Source of the DNA: Andalucia godoyi
Taxonomy: Eukaryota; Discoba; Jakobea; Jakobida; Andaluciidae
Direction of reading: 5' to 3'
Assembly: GCA_009859145.1 (NCBI GenBank)
Contig: VRVR01000020.1
Location: 1 to 64,000, forward strand
Length of the DNA: 64,000 nt
The notes under the pieces were generated by a model that saw nothing but the letters and a program-made list of their open reading frames with translations, ran no database searches and was not told the origin of the DNA. A program made the translations under genes and the position numbers. Shown piece by piece: positions 18,866 through 27,306 of the stretch; position 1 is the first letter of the stretch, and every line of letters starts with the position of its first letter.

Positions 18866-19342
18866 ATGTCGGAAGCGCCGCAGCTGTACCGCACGACGGG
18901 GATTGCGTTGAGTCTGGACGAAGTGGTTCGGGAGCTCCAAGAATCGTTCCAGACTCTTCCGGACGATTTTTCCGAGCAAGTGCAAGAGGTGCTTAATGGC
19001 GTGTTGATGTCGCATCTCAAAGACAAGGATAAGTGCAAGCTGAAACTGACAATGCGCGGGGCTCTGAACCATTACAGAGAAATCGACGATGTATGGTCGC
19101 TCTGGATCAAGGAATTCGAGGCCAATCTCGAAGGAGCAGCTCCGGTCAAGCTCCCCGCCGATGACCCCATTCACATCATCGCATTCAATCCATCGGCGGG
19201 CACGCATTCTGCTCGCAAAAAAGGACCCGCCAAAAAGCAAAAACCAGCGACCGCGGCTTCTAACCCCAAAGCTCCGAAAGCTCCGAAACTCGCCAAGAAC
19301 TCCAATATTAGCAGTAGCAGTGGCGGTGGTGGTGCGAGTAGC

Positions 19343-19373
<31 letters not shown>

Positions 19374-19417
19374 ACAACAGCAGTAGCGACACCATTGGCG
19401 GTAGTAATCGATTGTGA
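18866..19417 (+). CDS. Transcription factor IIA gamma subunit with Ser-rich C-terminal extension
   Basis: 183 aa; the family is normally 105-125 aa. TFIIA stabilises TBP on promoter DNA for RNA polymerase II. The N-terminal helical part starts QLYRTTGIALSLDEVVREL and the beta-barrel part includes LTMRGALNHYREIDDVWSLW and IHIIAFNPS, matching TOA2/GTF2A2 (YRxTTLGxSLxxxLDEL, FRGxLxxYRFCDNVWTF). Residues about 110-183 are an extra Lys/Pro/Ala-rich segment followed by poly-Ser/Gly encoded by AGT/AGC repeats (19310-19385). The extension has no counterpart in the family and is probably disordered. It converges with IFT22, 85 bases apart. Confidence 0.88.
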
Positions 19418-19502
19418 TGCTGTAAAATTGCTCGGAAACTTGATTATTATCATTCATACGTCTTTTTACATGAGAACAAGATACCGATACATGATGATGA
19501 CT

Positions 19503-20087
19503 TCAGGAGAGAATGGCAGTTTCATCCTTTTCTCTCTTGACAGCATAGCAGCTCGCGAGAAACTTGTCAAACTCGATGGTGAGGGTATCGACGTCGTAGT
19601 CGACGGAGGTTTGGGCAATCGGGACCTTGACTAGCGCCTTGGAGATCTTGATCTTCTGCACGCGCTGGGCCGGCGGTGCCTGTCGATGTGCAAACAAGGC
19701 CGTCTGCGACTCTAGTCTCAAATCCGGGCCTTGGACAAAGTATCTGAAATACGTCTCGACGTCCTTTTCCTGGCCCTTATCGTCTGGATTGAATACAAGC
19801 AGCACGCCGTCGCATCCCTGGGAAAGTGCAGGCCAGCATGACTGGAATCGCAGGTCGCCGGAACAGTCCCACAGCTCAACGGCACACCGGACATTCGTCG
19901 TCGTCTTCTTCTTCGAGTCCGTCACTGCAAGCCGGTCACGCTCAAACTCGAGGCACCGAACACCCGTCGTGGGCCGGTACTCTGGATCCAGCGTTGGCTG
20001 ATGCCCAGACACAAAGTTGCTGATCGCCGTCTTGCCGCTGCTTCTCGGACCCACTACAAGAATCTTCAACGCATCCCGTGAAGCCAT
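19503..20087 (-). CDS. IFT22: IFT22 / RABL5, small GTPase-like subunit of intraflagellar transport complex B
   Basis: 194 aa, the usual length. IFT22 is an atypical Rab-like component of IFT-B that binds IFT74/81 and moves along the ciliary axoneme. It has a P-loop GPRSSGKTAISNF at residues 13-25, YRPTTGVRCLEFE, and the family-typical switch region VELWDCSGDLRFQSCWPAL followed by CDGVLLVFN. The last matches IFT22 WDCGGDxxFESCWPAL rather than canonical Rabs. The canonical NKxD motif is not seen, as expected for this family. Its presence implies a ciliated life stage. ATG 20087. Confidence 0.92.
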   Translation of the reverse strand: MASRDALKILVVGPRSSGKTAISNFVSGHQPTLDPEYRPTTGVRCLEFERDRLAVTDSKKKTTTNVRCAVELWDCSGDLRFQSCWPALSQGCDGVLLVFNPDDKGQEKDVETYFRYFVQGPDLRLESQTALFAHRQAPPAQRVQKIKISKALVKVPIAQTSVDYDVDTLTIEFDKFLASCYAVKREKDETAILS

Positions 20088-20516
20088 ATCTTTCTTTTAT
20101 CTCGTGTGTGTTTGCTTAATTTCCGTGTTCTGCTTCCTACGCGCCCTTTCGCCCTCGGCTGAAAATAATTAGCTGTGGCCTTTTTTGTTTGTTTTTTTGT
20201 TTTTTAAGAGTTTAATTATGCATTATTTGCATGATGATGAAAACGATCTTCACCAAACAGCCATGCACACGTCGGGCGTCAGAATCAAAACGAAAAAAGG
20301 GGGGGGAAACCTGTTCTTTTTATTGGCTTTTTTCTACAGCAGAAATCTTAGCTGTTTCCATTTTTTTCATTTTTCATGTTGATTTTTCGTTCTTGTTTTC
20401 GAAACTTTTGGGGGGCGTTGGGGCGTTGGGCTTCAACAGGAACACAATAGGACGTCAGAACAACGTGCCAATATGCCAACAGCACAGAAAAAAAAAATAG
20501 TATGAAAAATACATCG
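20088..20516. other. Intergenic, no gene recognised
   Basis: T-rich on the plus strand (20180-20215, 20315-20400), with a poly-A run at 20489-20497. It holds the IFT22 upstream region and the 3' end of the PH/ankyrin gene. No supported coding sequence. Confidence 0.45.
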
Positions 20517-21923
20517 TTAATCGTCTCCAGTGTCTTGGTTGCCATTGGCAGTGCCAGTGCTGCTGCCGCGGTTGCTGTTCTTCGAAGACTCTCGTTCGGG
20601 ATTAAATGTCGGGTCGATTTTTCCGGACGCTTCCCCTTGCTGCAGCTCCGTCTGTCTCTTTTCTTCTCGGATCTTCAAGAAAGACTGTCGCAACCGCGTA
20701 TGCTGAGCAGCGTCAATGGGGATCGCGGCTGCCTCGGTATACGAAGGCAGCGCTGGAGCCGCCATGTAGGATGGCATCGCAAATCCTCCACCAGCTCCAC
20801 TGCCACTGTCCGACGCATACGGATTGCAACCGGGAGCGAGGAAGATGCCCATGCCACCGTGGCGCTGCGATGGCCCAACGCCGGTGCGCTGAACAGGCGG
20901 AAAGTACGAATTGAGCGTCGTCTTGATCTCCGAGTTGAGCGACTCGGTCATGGGAAGCTCGCCGTACACATTAGAAATCTTGCGATCGGCTCCGTACTCG
21001 ATGAGAATGCGTACGGACGTATCCTGATTTCCCAGCACGGCAAGCATCAACGGCGTATCTCCCGTCACGGCATGCGGCTTGTTCACATCCACAGGATAGT
21101 TTTCAAGAAACCAGCGCAACGTGTCTGCGGCGTCGGATCTGCAGACCATGGATGACAAGAATGTCCCACCGCCCAAGAGCGTTTCATTCACATCGATCGG
21201 ACGTCCGTAGCTGCTTCCATCCACCAGGTACTTTCGCAGCGCGCCATAGTCGCCCTTCCGCAGCGAAACAAGCACTCTGGACTGCGGCGAAGGGTCGTCC
21301 ACAGACGGCCTCGTCATGAAGCGGTACCGCAACGCAAGCTTCAGCAGCGTGATCGTTGAGCCAAGCGATCCTACAAACTGCATTGCATGGCGCATCGCAA
21401 TCGACAAGAAATTAGGATTCGCCTCCCGGATGCGATCAATGTTGTAGTTGACTGCACGATGCCACTGGTCTCGGATCTCCTCCGAGTCGAAAAAAATGTA
21501 GTAACTGCGCGAAATATGCGGCGCACGGATGCGTATTCCGTGGTCAAACTCCACGATCCCCCGCACGTAAAAGTGGTTCATCGCCTTGATATACCCAACA
21601 GCATCTTCCTGGCGCGGCTCTCCCCGCGTTGTCCGGAAACACGTCGTGAACAGATCAAGCGGAATCGTCCCTTTCGCAGACTTTCCTTTCGTCTTGGCAG
21701 AAGCATAATACTCCACGCTCGTCTCACTGAGGACAAAAAACCGCTTCTTCACCGTGTAGTAGTCATATCCGTGCTTGCGACCCCAGTTACTCAGGCTGTA
21801 GAACGGGGTGTACGGATCACGAACCGTCACATCAGCCGGGTCATAGTCGGACACCAACTCCACAATCGCAGTCAGAAAATCTGGCGTCGTGCCAGACTTG
21901 CGGATGTACATTACACTTCCCAT
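20517..21923 (-). CDS. PH-domain and ankyrin-repeat protein
   Basis: 468 aa. After a short N-terminal segment, a pleckstrin-homology-like domain runs from about residue 50 to 165 (KKRFFVLSETSVEYYAS, then SYYIFFDSEEIRDQWHRAVN, whose last helix has the conserved Trp). Ankyrin-like repeats follow at about 230-360 (GDTPLMLAVLGNQDTSVRIL, IEYGADRKISNVYGELPM). The C-terminal 100 residues are Gly/Ser/Pro-rich and end in Asp residues. PH domains bind phosphoinositides or proteins at membranes, so a membrane-associated adaptor is plausible. No specific family is recognised. ATG 21923 (MGSVMYIRK) was chosen; the 139-residue upstream extension of the frame is low-complexity UTR-like sequence. Confidence 0.75.
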   Translation of the reverse strand: MGSVMYIRKSGTTPDFLTAIVELVSDYDPADVTVRDPYTPFYSLSNWGRKHGYDYYTVKKRFFVLSETSVEYYASAKTKGKSAKGTIPLDLFTTCFRTTRGEPRQEDAVGYIKAMNHFYVRGIVEFDHGIRIRAPHISRSYYIFFDSEEIRDQWHRAVNYNIDRIREANPNFLSIAMRHAMQFVGSLGSTITLLKLALRYRFMTRPSVDDPSPQSRVLVSLRKGDYGALRKYLVDGSSYGRPIDVNETLLGGGTFLSSMVCRSDAADTLRWFLENYPVDVNKPHAVTGDTPLMLAVLGNQDTSVRILIEYGADRKISNVYGELPMTESLNSEIKTTLNSYFPPVQRTGVGPSQRHGGMGIFLAPGCNPYASDSGSGAGGGFAMPSYMAAPALPSYTEAAAIPIDAAQHTRLRQSFLKIREEKRQTELQQGEASGKIDPTFNPERESSKNSNRGSSTGTANGNQDTGDD

Positions 21924-21974
21924 CTTTTTTGACTCTGTTTTTCTTTTTCCACTTACCTTTGCGCTTCCCAACTT

Positions 21975-22007
<33 letters not shown>

Positions 22008-22394
22008 CACACCCTCACACACACATACACACTTGCTCACTTGCTCACCTGCTCGCACACAAAAAATTAAATTTAAATTTAAAAAATATTTAAAAAATAA
22101 TTGGACATCCAATCCACCTGGATACGTCTCTCGGGGCAACAAAGCCGCCCATAATCCATTTGGGAGTGGTCTGGCTTTGTCGGAGAGTCCGGCAATGCTG
22201 CTGTAATAGACGTTTTTTTTTTTGTTTTTGTTTTGCTTGGCTTTTGTTTTGGGTCGTATCCTAAAGAGCATTTGTCGTTTCAATCCTTCGATCAATAAGA
22301 AAAGAAGGGGGGAAATAAGAGACACACACCGCGATCCCACGAGACCAGGTTTTTAAAAAACCTTGGAAAAGAAAAGAACTGAGCGGAAGAGGGA
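21924..22394. other. Divergent promoter region between PH/ankyrin and BRICK1 genes
   Basis: Contains a (CTTT)n microsatellite at about 21980-22010 and a palindromic AT-rich block around 22066-22100 built of ATTTAAATTT words. No gene is seen. Confidence 0.5.
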
Positions 22395-22706
22395 ATGACG
22401 AAAATCTCGGCGGCTGAAATCTGGAAAGAACAAGAACAATTTACCTATTTGGAAGACGAGATGCTTCGGATTGTAGACAGCATGAATCGCTTCGGTATGT
22501 CTTTCTTCTTCTTTTTTAACCATTTATTCTCCATATCATTGCTCTCTAATGCATGTCTGTATGTATGGGTGGGTTGGATTTGGATTGAGGACTGTGTAGC
22601 ATCGGCTGTGCGATTAAGACTGCAAGTGTGCAACGAAAAGATTGATTTGCTCGAACGACACGTTACGTATCTCGAGCACGCGTGCGGAGCTCGCAAATCC
22701 GCATAG
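22395..22706 (+). CDS. BRK1: BRICK1 (HSPC300), SCAR/WAVE complex subunit; one intron
   Basis: BRICK1 is a coiled-coil subunit of the WAVE regulatory complex, which activates Arp2/3 for lamellipodia and pseudopods. Exon 1 is 22395-22494 and exon 2 is 22600-22706; the intron 22495-22599 has donor GTATGT and acceptor TGTGTAG. Spliced, the product is 68 aa (family about 75) and reads IWKEQEQFTYLEDEMLRIVD ... ASAVRLRLQVCNEKIDLLER, matching the family SxRSRLATLNEKLTALERRI. The intron is 105 bases, a multiple of three, and has no in-frame stop, so unspliced RNA would encode a hydrophobic insertion. The splice model is supported by exact restoration of homology. Confidence 0.85.
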   Translation: MTKISAAEIWKEQEQFTYLEDEMLRIVDSMNRFGMSFFFFFNHLFSISLLSNACLYVWVGWIWIEDCVASAVRLRLQVCNEKIDLLERHVTYLEHACGARKSA

Positions 22707-23262
22707 ATCGAAGCGCAGGAGCGGGATGGGGATAGTGCTGCGGCTTAAACCTTGCCTTTCGCAAATCGTTTTTCTGTTTTCTCTGCTTTTTGAGTATCAT
22801 GTTGTTGTACATTATGCGGTAATCCAACACGCGTTCATCCTCTCGCTGTCTGTTCCTTCCTTCCTTCCTTCCTTCCTTCTTACTTTTTCTGTGCTTGTCC
22901 CAAGTCTAAATAAAATGTGCTTTGAAAACGCATTAAAGGGGAGATCTGTTGTATGCAAGCCTACATTATGCACTTACTATCCATAGTCGTTGCTGACGAT
23001 GCATGATCAACGTTGCAACCCGGACTGCGTTTGGCAGCAACTCGCTTGCCGTTCGCAAGACGACGCTCATTTTTTCGTCCCTGCGACATTCTTGTCGTTT
23101 CTTTCTGCCACTGAATGGAAAAATTCGTTCTTACCGTAGTGGTGTGGTTGCTCGCTGGGAAGAAGCAAAAGCTGGACGTCTTCTTCTTGCTGCCTTTTCG
23201 TACACAGACCTTGGGGTCAGACAGCAACAAGAAGAAAAAGAAGAAGAAGAAGAAGAAGAAGA
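22707..23262. other. Intergenic; GAA-repeat leader of the WDR5-like gene at its end
   Basis: Contains a (TTCC)n run at about 22855-22879. The final 35 bases (23229-23262) form an AAG/GAA repeat directly abutting the next start codon. No gene recognised. Confidence 0.5.
23229..23262 (+). promoter_or_regulatory. GAA-repeat leader directly upstream of the WDR5-like start codon
   Basis: AAG/GAA repeat of about 34 bases that ends at the base before the ATG at 23263. No other sequence lies between repeat and start codon. Confidence 0.45.
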
Positions 23263-24294
23263 ATGGCTACGGTGTCCGGGATTGAGACGCAAGTCCCAAG
23301 CTGTTTGTGTTACAGCAACGACGGGTGTCTTCTTGCTGTTGGGTGCGGCACGGGGTCGTTGGTGCTGATTGACAGCACGTCACACTCGCTTTGTGCATCG
23401 ACAAGCGTAGTCGTTCCGTTTGCTGGGTTCAATGCCATTTGCTTTTCGCCAAACGACCAGTTTGTATTTTCTGCTCATGATGACGGCGCAGTTCGTCTTT
23501 GGCAGATTACGCCGTCCAGCATAACTCTTGTCCGGACGATCCGCGGCCATTCTCGGTATGCCACTTGTTGTTCGTTTCATCCGTTTGGACATCTTGCAGT
23601 GTCCGGAAGCATGGATCTGACTGCTCGGGTTTGGGATATCCGACAGCGCACCGAGGCATTCAAAACCCATGTGCACGCAGACCCGGTGAGCAGCGTTCAG
23701 TTTACACAGGAGGGTTCCGTGCTGTTGACTGCGGGTCTTGACGGAAACTTTCGTCTCTGGGATATCCATGGGATGCAGTGCTTAAAGACAATCATGACTG
23801 AACAACCAGTGTGCAGCGCTCGGTTTTCCCCGAATGATCGGTATGTGCTGACAAGCGATTGGATGTCGCGTGTTCGGCTCTGGTCATTGGAAAACTCGCG
23901 ATGCGTGCGGCAGATCAGTGGAATGCACGTGTGTGAACGGTTCTTTATGAATGCAGATTTCATGATTCCGCAAAAAAAATCGCATCCAACTGCGAATCTC
24001 CACGGACATGAACATGGGCACGAACACGGAAATGGAAATCCAAGGAATCCGCATGAGGAAACACAGGTATCGGCGGGAGGCGATGGCCCGGGGGTGCTGA
24101 TTGCGTCGGAAACCGGGTCAGTGGTCATGGTCCGAGACATTGCAGGCTACCATCCGTCTAAGCCGGTTGCAGAACAGCAAATCCTTGCGGGTTACGGAAA
24201 AGGAATCGTATCCTGCGTTGCTGCGAACCCAAAACAGCGGCAATGGGCTGCTTGCTGGCCTGAAGAACACACTGTTCGTCTCTATCCTTATTGA
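23263..24294 (+). CDS. WDR5/Swd3-like WD40 protein
   Basis: 343 aa, a predicted seven-bladed WD40 propeller. Closest by eye to WDR5/Swd3, the histone-H3 and MLL/SET1-binding core subunit of H3K4 methyltransferase complexes. Matching stretches include IRGHSRYATCCSFHPFGHLA (family LKGHSNYVFCCNFNPQSNL), SGSMDLTARVWDIR, HADPVSSVQFTQEGSVLLTA and GMQCLKTI, then CSARFSPNDRYVLTS. The sixth blade region carries an extra His/Gly-rich insertion (HGHEHGHEHG). Several WD dipeptides are degenerate (LWS, VRD), so another nuclear WD40 protein is possible. The start codon follows a purine-only repeat. It overlaps the convergent ADAT3 gene by seven bases at the stop codons. Confidence 0.75.
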   Translation: MATVSGIETQVPSCLCYSNDGCLLAVGCGTGSLVLIDSTSHSLCASTSVVVPFAGFNAICFSPNDQFVFSAHDDGAVRLWQITPSSITLVRTIRGHSRYATCCSFHPFGHLAVSGSMDLTARVWDIRQRTEAFKTHVHADPVSSVQFTQEGSVLLTAGLDGNFRLWDIHGMQCLKTIMTEQPVCSARFSPNDRYVLTSDWMSRVRLWSLENSRCVRQISGMHVCERFFMNADFMIPQKKSHPTANLHGHEHGHEHGNGNPRNPHEETQVSAGGDGPGVLIASETGSVVMVRDIAGYHPSKPVAEQQILAGYGKGIVSCVAANPKQRQWAACWPEEHTVRLYPY

Positions 24295-25241
24295 TTTGCA
24301 TCTGTCATTTCTGCCCTTGTTTCGCGCTTCATTTTTGCTTGCTCAAGGGAGTCTTGTGGCTCTCGCTGCAGCTCAGGTTCCGTGTCCTGTGGTTGCGGGA
24401 GTGGTGGGCGCTGATCAGATTGTGGCTTTGTCCACAACCAGACGTGAAATCGGTGGTTCAGCCTCCGCTCACAGTGCAGCGCAATGCACGACCCAAGACC
24501 GCCACCGAGGTTGTCCGGCTTGGCATAGACAACTTGAGCGACCCGCGAGTGCACCAGCGCCATTGCCTCCTTGATCGACGGTTCGTATTCCGAAAAGCAC
24601 CAGCACCCCGTGCAAAAGTAGTAGTGCTGGGAAGCTCGTTCTGTCTTTTTGGACCATTCTGTCGAGTCCCGAGACTGACTGCGAATCGCATCCATAACGT
24701 CATATCCGGTCCCGCAGATGCGTTTTCGCTCTGGATCATAAATGATGACCCGGGTCGTATGGGACCCTGTCGAAGTCACCTGCACCATAAATTCATCAAT
24801 GACGCGTTGCTGGTCCCGTGTGGTTTCCGGAATCACAGATACGGTCGATATCTTACACGGCCACAAATCATGCCACTCGTCCACGGGATCGATTCCGGGT
24901 CGTGGAACTGAGGCTGGGACGCTTGCAAGAAAAACCTGTTCGATGCCGGGAATCTGCGGTGGTGGTTCGTGCTCATTGCACGACAGAATCACAAAGACTT
25001 GCTTATCTGGCTTTGCGTGCGTCGACCGAATGCGGCGAAGATGGTCTGGAATTTTGGGTGCGCTTTGAAGAGCCTTCACAATAGTGGGCATCAAGGCTGG
25101 TGATGCACGGCCGATCCACGCTCGCTCCACGACCGGGTGCTTCGGACTTAAATCATTCAGCAATCCATGAACATAAACCATCCTCCTCGACTCGTTCGCG
25201 TCCACCGCAAACCTCAATTCATCAAATGCCGATTTCTGCAT
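24288..25241 (-). CDS. ADAT3: ADAT3/Tad3-like subunit of the wobble tRNA adenosine deaminase, zinc ligands missing
   Basis: 317 aa. ADAT2-ADAT3 converts A34 to inosine in tRNA anticodons; ADAT3 is the non-catalytic partner and normally still binds zinc through one His and two Cys. The C-terminal signature EAMALVHSRV and LNHRFHVW identify the family, as does IYDPERKRICGTGYD. In the normal motif EPCxxCAMALVHSR both cysteines are replaced (EPSIKEAMALVHSR). No His equivalent to the usual HAVM is present after GTGYD. The match is gap-free around the motif, so this is substitution, not a frameshift. ATG 25241 is the first ATG. Its stop codon lies within the end of the WDR5-like gene. Confidence 0.82.
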   Translation of the reverse strand: MQKSAFDELRFAVDANESRRMVYVHGLLNDLSPKHPVVERAWIGRASPALMPTIVKALQSAPKIPDHLRRIRSTHAKPDKQVFVILSCNEHEPPPQIPGIEQVFLASVPASVPRPGIDPVDEWHDLWPCKISTVSVIPETTRDQQRVIDEFMVQVTSTGSHTTRVIIYDPERKRICGTGYDVMDAIRSQSRDSTEWSKKTERASQHYYFCTGCWCFSEYEPSIKEAMALVHSRVAQVVYAKPDNLGGGLGSCIALHCERRLNHRFHVWLWTKPQSDQRPPLPQPQDTEPELQREPQDSLEQAKMKRETRAEMTDANQ

Positions 25242-25650
25242 CGAGCTCTCTTTCCAACCTATCGACTGATGTACAATGAAGTGCAATTTATCGGGTCCTA
25301 TTCCATCTCATCCCTCGGGAAGACCGGTACTCTCTCTTACTCTTTCTCTTTCTCTTCCTCTCGCTCGCTCGCTCTCTCCATATATATCTGTGCGCGTGGC
25401 TCGCTCTCTGCCTGCCCGTCTCGTTCTCGCATTGCACTCTATGCGAACAAGGAATCTCTCGCTCTTGGCTCTTCACCGACGCGCATTCGTACATTTCCTA
25501 ACGTACAGGCATGACTACAAGAGGAAAAACTCGTGTCTTTTTGCGCAGATGCTCGGATTTGGGAAGGAAAGAACTGCCAGAACAGCGGGAGGTGCACGAC
25601 AGGGTTTTTTCTTGTACAATTTAATTTTATCATATAATAATAAAAAGAGA
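25242..25650. other. Intergenic; 3' flank of DDX47 and 5' flank of ADAT3
   Basis: CT-rich around 25330-25400, with TCTCTCGCTCGCTC and a short ATATATAT; AT-rich at 25615-25650 just past the DDX47 stop. No gene is supported. Confidence 0.45.
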
Positions 25651-27024
25651 TTACTTTCGATGTCGTTTGGCAGGCGGCGCTCCGTCTTCGTTACGATTGT
25701 AGGAAGCATCCTTGTCGTTTCTGAACTTCTTGGATCCTTTCATCGAGTTCATTTCTTCTTTGAGTTGCATCGTCGCGATTCGCTGAGCCTCCTGTACTCG
25801 CTCCTGCAACATCATCACAGCATCATTGTCGACGTTTGGTACTTCCTCCAGCTTCTTTCCAATCAGTTCTTCGATTCGCTGGTACATCTCCACGTCGTAC
25901 TGACTCACGAACGTGATTGCCTTTCCCGTTCGGCCGGCTCGGGCTGTTCTACCGACTCGGTGCACATAATCTTTCGAATTGGACGGAACATCATAGTTGA
26001 GAACAACATCCACGGAGGGAATATCAAGACCGCGAGAAGCAACATCTGTCGCAATGAGAATCGCCGACGTTTTGGACTTGAATTTGTGCAGCGAAGAGAG
26101 ACGCTTCTGCTGCGTCATTTGCCCGTGAAGCGGAATCGCAGAAAATCCCAGGTTCCGCAGCAGAAATGCGAGTCTCTGCGTGGTAAGGCACGTTGCCGCA
26201 AAGATCATGGCTGACTGGCCGGACATTTCGTTCAAGTGATACACAAGATGTGCATCCTTGTACTTTGCCGGCACAAATGTGTACCTTTGAACAAGCGTCT
26301 TCACCGTTGAATACTTGCTGTCGGAAACTTGGACTCTGGTAGGCTCCCGCAGCGATGCTCTCTGGAGCTTTTGTACTTTGGACGTCATGGTCGCGGAAAA
26401 GAGGTATGTAATTCGTCCCTTGGAAGTGGCCCCTTCTTCATCTTCGGCAGTAGATGGAACAGATGCAGGGAGAAACTTGAGAATCTTGTCGAGCTCCTCT
26501 TCGAAATCCATGGAAAGCATTCTGTCGGCTTCGTCCATGACCAAGAAGCGCACAGACTTGATCGAAAACCCCTTCGTGTTTTCCAAATGATCTACAATTC
26601 GACCGGGCGTTCCAATAATCACATGGGGCTTCTTCGCAAGCATAATTGCCTGCGACACCATATCCACGCCTCCGACGACAACCGCAGACTTGAGCCCAAT
26701 TGACGTTCCCAGAGCCTTGAATTGCTCTTGAATCTGAAACGCCAGCTCGCGCGTCGGTGTCAAAATAAGCGCATAAGGAAGACGTACAGACTTGCTCGAC
26801 GCATGCACGTCCTCCATCAAGTGATGGAGAATCGGAAGTGCAAACGCCGCTGTTTTTCCCGAGCCAGTCTCTGCGAGTCCAATGATGTCTTTGCGAGCGA
26901 GCGCAGCTGGAAGTGCCGCCGCTTGGATCGGAGTCGGCACTTTCCATCCAATCGATTCACAGGCCTCACACAACTCCTTACTCAGCCCAAGCGACGCAAA
27001 CGTAGTAGGCGCTTCTTCTGCCAT
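25651..27024 (-). CDS. DDX47: DDX47/Rrp3-type DEAD-box RNA helicase
   Basis: 457 aa, typical length. DDX47/Rrp3 acts in the nucleolus in pre-rRNA processing for the 40S subunit. Motifs run in order: Q motif GWKVPTPIQ, motif I AETGSGKT, Ia [11 protein letters not shown] doublet, Ib [15 protein letters not shown] ([11 protein letters not shown]), III SAT, IV-V with [13 protein letters not shown], and [13 protein letters not shown]. The opening [20 protein letters not shown] matches the family F-motif region. The C-terminus is a basic tail ending AKRHRK. On the coding strand the start codon is preceded by a (GAA)n leader (27027-27092). Assignment to DDX47 rather than another nucleolar DEAD-box protein rests on the N-terminal and length match. 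Confidence 0.9.
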   Translation of the reverse strand: MAEEAPTTFASLGLSKELCEACESIGWKVPTPIQAAALPAALARKDIIGLAETGSGKTAAFALPILHHLMEDVHASSKSVRLPYALILTPTRELAFQIQEQFKALGTSIGLKSAVVVGGVDMVSQAIMLAKKPHVIIGTPGRIVDHLENTKGFSIKSVRFLVMDEADRMLSMDFEEELDKILKFLPASVPSTAEDEEGATSKGRITYLFSATMTSKVQKLQRASLREPTRVQVSDSKYSTVKTLVQRYTFVPAKYKDAHLVYHLNEMSGQSAMIFAATCLTTQRLAFLLRNLGFSAIPLHGQMTQQKRLSSLHKFKSKTSAILIATDVASRGLDIPSVDVVLNYDVPSNSKDYVHRVGRTARAGRTGKAITFVSQYDVEMYQRIEELIGKKLEEVPNVDNDAVMMLQERVQEAQRIATMQLKEEMNSMKGSKKFRNDKDASYNRNEDGAPPAKRHRK

Positions 27025-27026
27025 CT

Positions 27027-27092
27027 CCTCTCTTTCTCTTCTTCTTCTTCTTCTTCTTCTTCTTCTTCTTCTTCTTCTTCTTCTTCTTCTTC
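27027..27092 (-). promoter_or_regulatory. (GAA)n leader directly upstream of the DDX47 start codon
   Basis: On the coding strand this is an almost pure GAA repeat ending within a few bases of the ATG. A similar GAA/AAG repeat (23229-23262) abuts the ATG of the WDR5-like gene. A role in translation or transcription is inferred only from position. Confidence 0.45.
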
Positions 27093-27306
27093 GTTCAACA
27101 ACTCTTCTCTTTGTTGTTTCGCTGAAACAAAACGTTAATCAAGAGAACAGGAAGAAAAGAAAAGCACCGAAGGGCGAAAGCCGACGAGTTGAAAAAGATC
27201 CGGCAGACAGGAATCTGACTACAGCTGGTGAAGAGCTGGCCGGGTTTCAGTCGTCCGGGACTCGGGGGAGAGAAGAAGGAGTAAGAGAGAAGGGAGAGGA
27301 GCGGTG

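Noticed and set aside
21924-22340. 139-residue upstream extension of the PH/ankyrin protein
   Set aside because: Translates microsatellite and AT-rich leader sequence and starts far from any conserved segment.
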